Made by a program: the position numbers and the translations under genes. From Anas platyrhynchos (taxonomy: Eukaryota > Chordata > Aves > Anseriformes > Anatidae): a stretch of DNA of 64,000 bases. Positions 33,850 through 44,632 of the stretch are shown piece after piece (within the stretch, counting starts at the first letter, position 1; every line of letters starts with the position of its first letter). The notes below the pieces were generated by a model. The model made no database searches. It was given only the letters and a program-made list of their open reading frames with translations, and had not been told where the DNA came from. Location of the stretch: positions 54,041,501 to 54,105,500 of the forward strand of contig NC_092591.1 of the NCBI RefSeq assembly GCF_047663525.1, read 5' to 3'.

Positions 33850-34400
33850 CAGCGCTGGGGGAGCGGGGCTCAGCCCCCCGCCTGCTGCAGCCCCCCAGGG
33901 CAGGGCTGCAGCCCGCAGCACTCACTCACATCGCTGTCGCCTCCCTCCCGGCCCCAAACACGTCCCCGGCCGCCAGGGGGCAGCGGCCGCGCCGATTCTG
34001 AGGCAAAACCGCGCGGTTTTGGGGCCCGCAGCCTGCCCCGCGGCCACGGGGCCGGCACCGCCGCGTACCTGCCCGTGCGGGTGGCGGGAGCCGCGGGGTG
34101 GGGACGCGCGGACACGGCCGGACACACGGACAAAACCCGGACACACGGACGGGACCCGGACACACGGACAGGGCCCGGACACGTGGACGGGGCGCGCCCG
34201 CCGGCGGCTGCGGTTCCCGCGCGCGCGCCTCGACCCCCGCGCCACGTGCGGCCCGGCCCTACCCTGCCCAGCAACGGCCCCGCCATTGGCCCGGCCCGCC
34301 AGCCAATGGCGGCGCGGCGGGGTGTTTGGCGGGAAGGGGCTGAGGGAAGGGGCTGAGGGGAGGCAATGGCGGGCGGGAGGGCGGGCGGTGAGGAGGGGGT
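33850..34400 (-). promoter_or_regulatory. BTBD18: BTBD18 upstream CpG region
   Basis: CpG-rich interval upstream of the BTBD18 start, with paired inverted CCAAT boxes (ATTGG 34285-34289 and CCAAT 34303-34307). One or more noncoding exons probably lie here, since the segment just upstream of the ATG (33833-33850) ends in a splice-acceptor-like TCTCCGCAG on the minus strand. Confidence 0.5.
34109..34195. repeat. 19-bp tandem repeat in the BTBD18 promoter
   Basis: 'cggacacacgga' recurs at 34119, 34138, 34157 and 34176 (last copy cggacacgtgga), exactly 19 bases apart, with a partial copy at 34109. The linkers differ slightly (caaaacc, cgggacc, cagggcc). Confidence 0.85.
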
Positions 34401-37400
34401 TGTGCCCGTCGGGCTGCCCCTCGCCATGTCTGTGCCCCATAATGGCCGCCCTGGCTTTTTACCAAGAGGCTCCTGTTCAAATTCAGCCCCTCATGGTTTC
34501 CCAGGCTGTCCGAACCATGTTAAATGGGGCTCCGGAGGCAAACCTGTTGGGTTCTTTGTAAAACCCCATTAGGGTTTCCCCAAACCCTAACATTAACCTC
34601 ACTTAGGGCTTTGCCAGACCCAGCCCTCAGGCTTCAAAGCGCCCGAGCTAGCAGGCCTGAGGGCTGAGCTCCTCCCGGCCACCACCTCGCAGGGCCACGA
34701 CGTGAAGGCAGCAGGGATCAGCTGCCTGCCCCGTCCTGGTCACGCACCATGCCCAGGCTGTGCAAGGCAGCCCAGCTAGAATTTGGGAGAAAGCTCTGTG
34801 CTGCTTGCAGTCACCATCATGACAGGGTTTAAACACACAAAGAAGAGAGAAATAAGCGCAGTGGGTGCTGAAGCTGCAGGCTCCCAGTGGCGGCACTTGA
34901 GCTCAGCAGTGTCAATCCCTGCTCCAGGCCCTGTTCTGGGCTCCCCAAGCCCTCTGTGGCTTTGCATGTGAGAAACGGCGCTTCCAGGGCTTCCTGACGC
35001 CCCTCGGGAGGCCGGCCGGCTGCACAGACACCAGGCAGAAAGGGCAGGATTGATAGCGGGTGTTTTGGAAACTGGCCTTCGTGCAAGCGGCGCGGCCCAC
35101 TGAGGAGAGCCTGAACCGCGTCTTGTCGCGTTATAAAGCGCCCATTGTGGAGACATCTGCGTCAGTCACTCCACACACACACGAGCAACAATTGTAATAA
35201 TCCCAGCCCCATGGCCTGCAGATATTAGCTGCCCGTACAAACAACCCAAGTGGGTGGAAGTTTTCAAGAGCTGCGGAAGAGCGGCAGCCGAAGCGGCGCT
35301 GCCGATGTGAAGCCTACAAAGTTTGCTGCAGCTGTGCCATCCCCCGGTGCTTTCTGCGGCGTTACGGATGGATTTGCAATGGATTTTCATGCGTTTCCAC
35401 ATGTGAGGGTGTTCTCAGTTTTCGCTGCGTGCAGAGCTGGCACAAACCGGGGAGGAAAGTGCCTGATTATAGGTCTGGGCCAGGGACTGCTGAGGTTAGT
35501 GGCAGTCTTTCCACTGACCTCGAGTGGCTTTGAGGCCAGCTCTAAATACCAGGGGAAACAGCGAAAGGCGTAATTTCATATCAAAGTGCTATCATATGCT
35601 CGTAAAAATAGACACAGAAAAAAAGAGAGAGAACTTTCCTCCCCCACCCTTTGCAGTCTTTCGGAGTTAGGATAGTCGAAGCTGTGTGTTGGAAAACTTG
35701 GATTCATGGGGAGCAGATGATTATTGATTTAGGGGCATCCCTTCACGTGGGTTTCAGAGTACAGCCATAGCTGCTTCGTGATGTTTTATGCCATGCCTGC
35801 ACCATGCTGGTGCTGCAGAGTGGGAGAGGGTGAATTTATTCAGCAGAGCTGAGGGAGAGACCCCAAGCCCGACTCGTAAAGCAGGAGCCCTGTACAGCAG
35901 GAGCCTGCAGGTGGGACGGTAACGCCGCAAATCGCTTGTCAGCTGGGTGAGCTGACCAGGGAGGAGAAGGCAAGGCAAAGCAACGGAGCCAGGGCAAAGC
36001 TAAATTAAAAAATTCCAAGGCGCTGATATCAGAGGACTTCCCCTTGTGACCGGGCGGCTGGCGAGCAGGTGAGGCAAAAATCCCGAGAACTGGAGCAGGC
36101 TGAGCCTTCGGTGGCGCAGCGTTTGCACGTCCACCCTCGGGAGGATTCCTGGCGAGGCAGGGCTCTTCCCTTCCCTTCCTTGTGTCGCTCAGCTTCCCGA
36201 GGACATCCCAGAGGCAGGGGTGATCAAAGGGTGGGTGACCCTGTCCTAGGGTGCAATCCTGGCCACCAGCTGCTGCTGCTCTGCCTGCAGGAGGGGCAGA
36301 GAGCTGCGAGCTTGAAGGAGGAGAGAAAACACAGCCTGTGCTCCCGGCAGGCAGCACGGGGGCTTGGGGGACACGAGCTGACCGAGGTGACACAGGAGGT
36401 GACACAGCAGGTGACACAGGAGGGACAAAGCCCCTCGGCTGCGGGCTGTGCGAAGCAGCCTCTCCGCGTCCTGCTGGTGCTGGCCAGGGAAGGGAAAGCA
36501 AAGCGTTAAAGGGCAGAGTCCACTCTGGGTTTGCGGGCTGCCCCAGCAGCCTGCAGAAGGAGGCTGGCACAGGCGACAGGCCCTTCGCTTGGAGGCATTT
36601 TTAGCGTTTCACAGAGGCAAAAAAACGCTAATCCCGGTCACGCTCCTCAGCCGCAGCCCCTGGTGCTGCCTCTCCCTCCTCTCCTTGTCTGCCCTTAAAA
36701 AGTTTCTGCTATATGACCTGGCAATACCAGCAAACAATCCTCCTGTAGATAGCTGCACACAAAAGGGGCCTTTGACGAGTGTAACTTCTACTGGTGCTCA
36801 GCGCCAAATAATGGCAGGCTGGAGGAAGCACCCACACCCTGCTGTCCCAGAGACCCCTCTCTTCACAGACACCCCCCAGCTGTACCCAAAGCCAGAGGGG
36901 GATGAGGTCCAGGTACCCGCACCCTCCTTTATTATTATTAACCCTCGTTGTCTCTGGAGGGAGACCCTGAGGACACGGCCAGGTCTGTGCTCTGCCCTTG
37001 AGAGCCTGTCCTTGGTGGGGGCCCCAGTGGATGAGTGTCCAGTGGGGTTGGGTGAAACCTCACTTTTTTGCTCAACATCTTCAAATTAGGCTCAAAAAGC
37101 CCCGGTAGCCCCACCGTGCCCCCTCCTGCTCCACGCAGACACCCCACAAAGGAGCCGATTCCCCTCCTGTGTCGGGATTCCCATAGGAAGGGGTGGCGGA
37201 AGCCTGGCAGCGCTGCCTCGGAACAATGCTGGGCCTGCGGACGGCACGGCACGGCACGGCACGGCACGGCACGGCAGCTCCTCTTCCTCCTGCCCCCCGC
37301 CGCCGGGGAGCCTTCCTCTGGCTGTAAACAAGTCGTCGTGCTCTGTTCCGGGCGTCTCGTCTGGGGAAGGCATGGGCAGCGCTGCAGGATGAAAGGGGAC

Positions 37401-38278
37401 GTGCGAGGCGTTATTACCCCTAATTACTGGAAAAGAGGGGAATTTTTTCCCATGCCGGGAACGCAGCTCTTCCTCCCAGCAGGCGGTGGGACGGAGTGCT
37501 CTGCCCCGCTGCTCGTGTTTAAACCATTTCGCCCCGCTGTGCTGCGGGGTGTCCCGAAGCAGCAGCCGAGGTGACAGGGCGCTATTAGGGCCTGCCGCCC
37601 CCGGGACAAGAGGCTTCAAAGAGATCTGGGGCTCCCGTTCAGCCCCACACAGGCGTGTTCGCAGCAGCCTGGCTCATCTTTGAAGAAACCCTCCAGAGAC
37701 TTGAAAGGCTGCGAAATTCCTGGGCTGACTGAAATAGCAGCGCCCAGGCGGGGACGCATCAGACACGGGGGCACGGTGACCGACCCACCTCAGGGAGGGT
37801 CTGGGGGCTGCTGCGACAGCCACCGGCCTCGGTTTGTCCCTCGCCCGAATTTAATCCCCTTTATTTTTGCATCACCCTCAGCCAACCCCACCCCTGGCCG
37901 GGGGATTTGCCTTCCTCAAACACTTGCAGGCGCTGAGCACGTCCTCGTCCTCCCCACCTCCTCCTCCTTGCCTAACCGGGCAAGGCGTATTTACCCCTGG
38001 AGTCACCTGCCCCCACCCAAACCATTCGGCAAGGCTTTTCCTCGTGTCATTATCTCGCCGGGAGTGTGGCAATCGGGAGCAGGAAGGATGATCTAAAGAG
38101 CCTGGATCTCGCCAGCCCCCATCCGGAGGCGAGGCAGCGAATTTGGGATTTTTGGGCTGGTGGGGGCAGCCGAGACCCCCCCCCAGCACCCTGCTTATCT
38201 GCACGGGGCTCGCCCCAGCCCGGCCCCGTGTCTGCCTGGCCAGGTCGCTGGGTGTCGGCCCCCCGTGTCTAGACCTCC
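34400..38278. other. Gene-free spacer between BTBD18 and CTNND1
   Basis: No coding exon, RNA gene or classifiable mobile element was recognised. The part 34560-36080 is clearly less GC-rich than the rest of the window. It has long stretches without CpG, unlike the promoters. Open frames here are short and without similarity. It may hold enhancers of CTNND1, but nothing in the sequence proves it. Confidence 0.5.
37241..37276. repeat. (ACGGC)n pentamer repeat
   Basis: Seven perfect acggc units in intergenic DNA. Confidence 0.95.
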
Positions 38279-38755
38279 AAAAGGAGTTGAAGACCCCCAC
38301 CCCTTGAAGACCCCCAATCCTTGAAGACCCCCAATCCTTGAAGACCCCTAACCCTTGAAGACCCTCAACCCTTGAAGAGCCCCAACCCTTGCAAACCCCA
38401 CTCCTCCAAGCCCCCCAACTCTTGAAGACCCCACCCCTCAAAAACATCCACCCCTTGATGACCCCCACCCCTTGAAGACCGCCACCCCTGAACACCTCAC
38501 CCCTTGACGACCCCCAACCCTTGCAAACCCCACTCCTTGAAGCCCCCCAACCCTTGAAGACCCCATGCCTTGAAGACCCACTCCTCAAAAACCTCCACCC
38601 CTTGAAGCCCTCCACCCTTTGACAACCCCCACCCCTTGAAGACCCCACTCCTTGGAGACCCCACTCCTTGAAGACCCCCACCCCTTGAGGACCCCCACCC
38701 CTTGAGGACCCCCACCCCTTGAAGCCCTCCCCTCCCCGAAGCCCCTCACCCCCTG
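38279..38755. repeat. Minisatellite 'ccccttgaagaccccca'
   Basis: About 27 diverged copies of a 16-18-base unit, such as 'acccttgaagacccccaatc', fill 480 bases. Higher-order structure is visible: the variant 'cttgcaaaccccactcct' recurs near 38388 and 38520. It is a conventional minisatellite, not a CRISPR-like array, as there are no unique spacers. Confidence 0.9.
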
Positions 38756-38849
38756 CACCCCCCCTCGCCATGCCCCATTAGCGCAGGCCGCCCCCATCCC
38801 CCCCATCCCCTCCCTGGGCACCCCCAGCCCCGGTGCCCCCCCCAGCCCC

Positions 38850-39167
38850 CCCCTCCCCTTAGCCCCGCCCCCTCCCCATTAGCCCCGCCCCCTCGCCCCC
38901 TTAGCCCCGCCCCCTCCCCTCCGCCCCTCACCCCTGCAGCAACGCCCTCCGCCATTGGCTCGCGGGGCCGTGACGTCACGAGGGGGCGTGTCCATCGGCG
39001 CCCCGCCCCCCGCCCCGCCGCAGCACCTTCCATTTTAGGTGCGGGAGCGGCGGCGGGCGCACGGCGGGGAGGCCCTGCGCGGCCCGGCCCGCTCCGCACC
39101 GCTCCCCAGCCGGATCCGGAGCCGCTCCGCTTCCCGGCACCAACCCCGCAGGAGCAGCCCGGCCGCG
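38850..39167 (+). promoter_or_regulatory. CTNND1: CTNND1 promoter and noncoding exon 1
   Basis: Three copies of 'ttagccccgccccctc' start at 38859, 38879 and 38901, forming a GC-box array. ATTGG follows at 38954-38958 and a palindromic CRE (TGACGTCA) at 38971-38978. The stretch from about 39030 is strongly CpG-rich and ends in a clean donor (CCGCG/GTGAGT) after 39167, so exon 1 is noncoding. It is assigned to CTNND1 as the next gene on this strand. Confidence 0.65.
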
Positions 39168-42100
39168 GTGAGTCCGAGCGGGCCCCTCCGTTCCCTTCCC
39201 TCCCCCCCTGCGCCTTTGTTCCGCCGGGGCAAGTGCGCGGGGTGGGGCCCCGGCAGTGCGAGGAGCCCCGCTGGGGGCTGACCACGGGGAAATTGGGTTT
39301 GGGGGGGCGGCTCCGCTATGCCCCCGGGGTGCCCAGGAGCCCTGGGGGGTGGGAGCAGGGCTGGGGGGGCGGGGGGGGTTAGGGCTGCCCCCAAAATGCT
39401 GCCCTGGGGGTGGGGGGGCTGGCAGCGTGTGGATCCCTGGGTCTCGCTCCTGGGGGCTGTGCTGGTTTATTTTGGCAGAGCTTTGGGGTCCTGCTGTGGG
39501 ACCCCGACCCCCAGCAGAGGGGTGTGGGCTCAGCGGGATGCCTGCTGCACCCCTCCTGCTGGGGGTTGCCCCAACACCTCAAAAAACCCAACAAACACCC
39601 TCAAAGCCCTTCTCCCCCCACCCGGCTGGACGTGGCCGGGACGCTGTTGCATGCCAGTGGCCGTCCTGCGTGATGCGGAGCCTTCCTGGAAGGGGGGGGA
39701 GGATGAGAGAGAGAGAGCGCTTCCTCGGGGGCTGCGCAGGGCTGAGCCACCGCCTGCTGGCCGTGACGCCGGGCACACGGCCCCGGCTCAGCAGCCCTCG
39801 AGGTCAGCCTAGAGACCTCGAGGCAGAGGTGAGGGGTGCGGCTGGTCACCACCTCCAGATTTTGGTGTCGGCTTCTCCAGGCAGCCTGCTGGTTCTCGTG
39901 ACCTTAGGGTGCTGCTCCAGTTCCTTGTTTTCCCTTCTCAGCACCCCCTTGTAGTCATCCCTGGCTGTTTGGGGTGTTCCTGAGGGGTGTGTGGCGCTCC
40001 CAGCCTCGCCCCCCACACCCAGATCCCCATATTGCTGCTGCCCTCGCCCATCATCATCATCCCTGATGGCCAGAAGCAGCACTGGGGCTGTTCGGGGATC
40101 CTAAAAGCATCAAGGTGCTGCCTGGCCGTGGTGCCAACTCCAAACCTCAGGGTGACCGAGGGCAGCGTGTGCCACGGGGCTCGGCGGGCGGAGGAAGCTG
40201 TCCCCTGGCACGGAGCGCAGGAACGCGGCTCCACACGAGGCTGCCGGAGAAGGGCCGGGTTTACAGCCCGCAGAACAAAGTCCCGGACTTCCCCGAGGTG
40301 GCCGCCACCTCCCGCTGGCTCTGCTGCCCCCACCGAGGCCGTTTTGGGGCCGCCGGGCTCGGCGCCGTCTCCTCGGAGGCCGGGGGCTCCCGGCAGCGGG
40401 CCGATGACTGGCGCTGGCTCATGAGCGTGTCTGGCTCCTCCGCGTCTCGTGGCTGTTGCTAATCCGCCCGCCTTTCCACCCAAAATAGCCGCTCGCATTG
40501 TCTCGCCCGCTGCCACCACGTATCCGAGGGACTGAGCTCCGTCCCGTCCCCATACCCCAACTATGGGATCAGGAGTTCCTTCTCCTGCTTTCCCCACCTC
40601 TGGGGAGGGGGAAGCGCAGCCAGGTCCGGGTTTGGGGTCAGAGCCCCACGGGGCTGAGTCAGGAGCGGGGTGCCAGGCGTGGCGTGGCCATGGGGCAGCC
40701 GTCAGCCCGCTGCGGGGCTCCCCCAGGGCACGAGCCCGCCCTGGCTGCCGCCGTTCCTGCGGGGCGTTGGCCCCAAAGGCTGCTCAAAGTTCACCCCCTG
40801 CCCGGCCCAGGAGCCTGGAGGACACAGCCCTCCTCCTCCCGGCTGCTGGGGGCGGTTTGTAGGAGCTCAACAGCACTGATTTGTGTGTTTTTTCCCCTAT
40901 TTTCACACCGTGATCCCGCCGAGAAGCCCTCCCAGTGCCGTCCCAGCGCGGCTGACTGCCGGGACCAGTTTTTGGGAGCGGTGAGGGCGGGTGGCCGGGC
41001 TGCGTGCCGCCGGCAGGCCCCCGGCCCCGTGGAGCAGCGCGGCACGGAGCAGCAGGGCGCATTCTTGGGAGCGTGTCGCTGCTTGCCGGGCCTGCCTCGC
41101 TGCACGCTGCCCCCGGGATCCTCGGCCTGCTGCTCTGCGGGGTGAGCACGGTTCAGTTTGTCCCCACGGGATGTCCCTCGTCCCAGGGCGTGCTGCCACC
41201 ACGGATGAGCCCAAGACGGTGCCGTGCCCCTCCTGGGTGCCTGCCTGCGTGCGGGGCGGAGGCGGCGGGGAGCGGCCCTTGGCAGGACGCGGTGTTTAGC
41301 AGCTCACGGGAAAGGGAAGCCGTGGCGTCACCTCTGGCTGACCAGGAAACGCCGCCTTCCTGCCCTGCGCTCCCCCTCGGTGGTGGGATGGGGGGGGTGG
41401 GCTCACCCCCAGCCTGCTCACCCAGCCCCGCACCCCGGCTGGGGCTGGAGGGGGTCCCTATGGGGGATTTGTGCTCCTGCCCCCTTCCGCTGCCCTGTTT
41501 TCTTGGTGATTTTGGTGCTCCCCTTGGCACAGGCTGGTGGTTTTGGCACTGTGTGTGCCGGTGAGGTGGTGCCGTGCCCTCCTAGTGCGTGGTGCTGCCC
41601 GGGTGATTCCCCCCCGGGTTAATTCGAGTCCCTTTTTCCCCTGGGCAGCCCTGGGGCAGTGCTGAGCAGCCTGCGGGCAGCACCAGCCCCTCAGGGCAGC
41701 CCCAACCCCTCGGGGACACGGCTGCAGGTGCCAGGAGAGGAAATGAGCTCAGGTGGCTGTGCCGGGAAGGGGGAAGCGCGAGGGCCACGACACGGGGAGG
41801 GGCGAGACCCGCATTGTCCCGCTGCGTGTCCCAGTGATTTCACCCAGGGGGACTTTGCTCCCTGAGCCCCACGGCCCGGCCCTTATCTCCTCGCCGCCAG
41901 CCTGCTGTTTGCTTTTCCTGCTGGGGGAAGCCAGGCGGCCGCCTGGGAACCCGCAGCCTGGCTGCTGGTGCCAGCGGGGCGCAGCACACGGGGATCGGGG
42001 GCATCCCATAGCCACACGGAGCTGTGGGGCGGCCCCGTGATGCCCCCCAGCTCCTCGGGGGGCCGCAGCCCCGCTGTCCGCCGGAGCTCGGCCTGTCCCA

Positions 42101-44632
42101 GGAATGCTCTGGCCCCGTTCCCGGGCTGTCGGCGCTGGGGGTTTGTTTGTTTGCCGTGCCCCCGAGCTCTGCCGCTACCGTGACAGGAAGCCTGGAGGCC
42201 GGGGGGAGGGAGGGGAGGGGAAGGGAAGGGGAGGGGGGGCCGGCTGGGGATGTGCCTGCGAAATCAATCCCTTTGTCCCCGCGCCGCGCTCAGCTGCGGG
42301 TTCCCACAGCCGGGAGACGAGGAGGAGAGAAGAGGAGAGAGGAGGAGAGAGCCGCCTTTGTGCTGCCCCCCCCCCAGCACCCCACAGCCACGCTGCTGGC
42401 ACCCACGGGGGGCACGGGCACCCCCAGCAGGGCGATTCGGGGTGCTGCTGCTGGGAAGGAGAGGGGCCGAGGGCACGGGGCTGTCCCTGTGGGGTATTTC
42501 CCCAGGGGCAGCCCCCACAATCCTGACACCGCAGCTCCCGAGCCCCCCGGGAGGGTCTCCCAGCCCCGTCCCCAATCCCAATGATCCCAATCGCCCGGCT
42601 GGGGGGAGCCGGGGCTGCTTCCTCCCCGCGGCCCCACCCTGCCTCTTATCTCTCCCTCCTTATCCTGCCTTGGCCGCCGGCCCTTTCCCTTATAGGGCCT
42701 GCTGCTGCGCCTCTGCTCGCATCTGGGCAGGTAACTCCCTCTCTGCTCTCTCCCTCCCTCCCTCCCCAGGCAGATTTGGGTGCCCCGACCCAGGAGCAGG
42801 GCCAGGCCTCGCGCCCCGCTGCCGGTCAGACCAGTTGCACGCGACAGAGGGAGGAGAGCAGCGGGGAGACAGCCCGGGGCGGCCGCTCCTTGCGGGGTTT
42901 TTTCCCCCCCTCCTCGCTCCCAGCCGTCTCCCCGCGGCTCTGTGGGGCAGGGTGGGTCCGTGCGGCGCCCGGGGCGGTGGCTGACCCGCCTGGCAGGAGC
43001 TGGTTCTGCCTGGCCAAAGTCCCCTCTGCTTCCTCCCTGCTTTTGGGGACGGCCCCTAAATGGGATCCCCAGGGGTCCTGCACCAAAAGGAGCCCTGTGG
43101 GTGCTCTCAGGGCACCTGGCGGTGGCAGCTTTGGGGTCGGTGCCGTGCTGCTCCCTGTGCCCATGTCTCTGAGGTTGTGTTTTTTTTTGTTTTGAGCCCA
43201 GCCAGCTGAAATATTTTTGGGTTTTTAAGTAACGGGTGTGCCGGCGAGCGCCTGTCCCATGATGAAAAGCCTTCCTTGCAGCCAGCCTCCGAGCTGGCTT
43301 TGGAGGACAGCCCCACAATTTTATCTTTGGGTGTTTGTGGGGGGAAAAGGAGAGCTGGGGGGCGAGGGACCGGGGCTGTCCCTTCCCCCCCGGCCGTTGT
43401 GCCGCGCTCCCTGTGGAAGGGACAGGAAGGAAACCTCGCAGGGCTGCTCCGGGCCCTTATCTGGGGCCCTGAATAGCCCCACAAATCCCATTGTTGGCGG
43501 CCCCACAACGCCTGGAGGTGCGGGATGGGGCAGGGAAACCCTCGCCCGCCTCTGGGGCTGCTGGTTTGGGGTCCTGCACCCCCGGGGGGGCTGTGGGGGG
43601 CAGCGATCCCCGTCCCCTGGGCTTTGGGGTGCTGCCTGTGTGCGAGGGAGGGTGGGCAGAGCCGCAGCGGGGCTGGAGACCGTGGGAAAGCCGTTCCTGC
43701 GCCGGCTGCCTGGCTCGGACGAGTCCCCACACGCCTGCCGTGCCTGCGTGGCTTTGGGAAAGCTCCTGTGGGCCTGCCGGGCCCAGCACCCACCCCACAG
43801 AGCAGGAGGGAGGGGGAGAGGAGCCCCCAGCCCCTGCCTGGCGCCCGGAGCCCCCCTCCCCATGCGGTGACCCCGTTGTCCTGCTGTCCCCGCAGCTCTC
43901 CCCCCTGCTGCTTCCTCCCCGTGGTGGCTGGGCTCTCTCTGCCATGGCTCTCTGCGCCTAGACCCGGCTGTCCCGCTGCCTTTGCCAATCACACCCGAGC
44001 TTCCTCCTCCGACAGGTCTGTATGGAACAAATTCGCCTCTCTCTCCTCTCTCTCTCTCTGTCTCTCTGCCCAAATCCCGTTGATTGTGGTCTGTCTGCAC
44101 GCTCACTGCCCTCCCCCGGCACGGGGTGGCGGAGGGGGCCCCAGATTGTTGGCCCCAGGTTTGGGAGCCCTGCTGGGGACCTGGGGGGTGGCAGGGGCTT
44201 GGCAGCTCTCACGGGGGTTTATAGGGTCCCCTGCAGCCCTGTGGGAAGGAGAAACCCCAACAAGTCGTGGCCTTCCCAAACCCGTGATGGGAGAAGGGCT
44301 GCCTGACCCCAACACCTCACTCATTCCCCAAGCTTAACACTGGGCAAGGGGTGGCCAAGCCCTGCCTGGGGCCGTGCTCTTTGGGGTCCCTCTCCCTACC
44401 CAGCAGCGGGGCGGGATGGGGCGTTACTGCCATCAATCATATTTTCCCCTGTTCTCACCAGCTGCCTTAATAAAATCAGTCTCTCCTGCCCTCTCTTCTC
44501 TCCTCCTCTCCCCCCAAATCACGCACAGCGAGGAGCGGGGCTCCCCTCCCTGCCGGCTCCCCCCCCTTTTTTTTTTTTTTTTCCTCCCCGCGTCCTCGCC
44601 CCCTCCCTGCCCGCCCTGGGCTCCCGGCACCC
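39168..44632 (+). other. CTNND1: CTNND1 5' intron(s) and leader
   Basis: About 5.5 kb from the exon 1 donor to the first coding exon. Additional noncoding exons are likely, since mammalian CTNND1 has several, but none can be fixed from sequence alone. The last stretch before the ATG has a T-run (about 44567-44582). Frames in this interval are short and without known domains. Confidence 0.5.

Noticed and set aside
34500-34620. Telomere-like 'ccctaac' words
   Set aside because: Single, non-tandem occurrences. Not an interstitial telomere array.
38279-38755. CRISPR-like regular repeat
   Set aside because: Units are contiguous with no unique spacers, in vertebrate DNA. It is an ordinary minisatellite.
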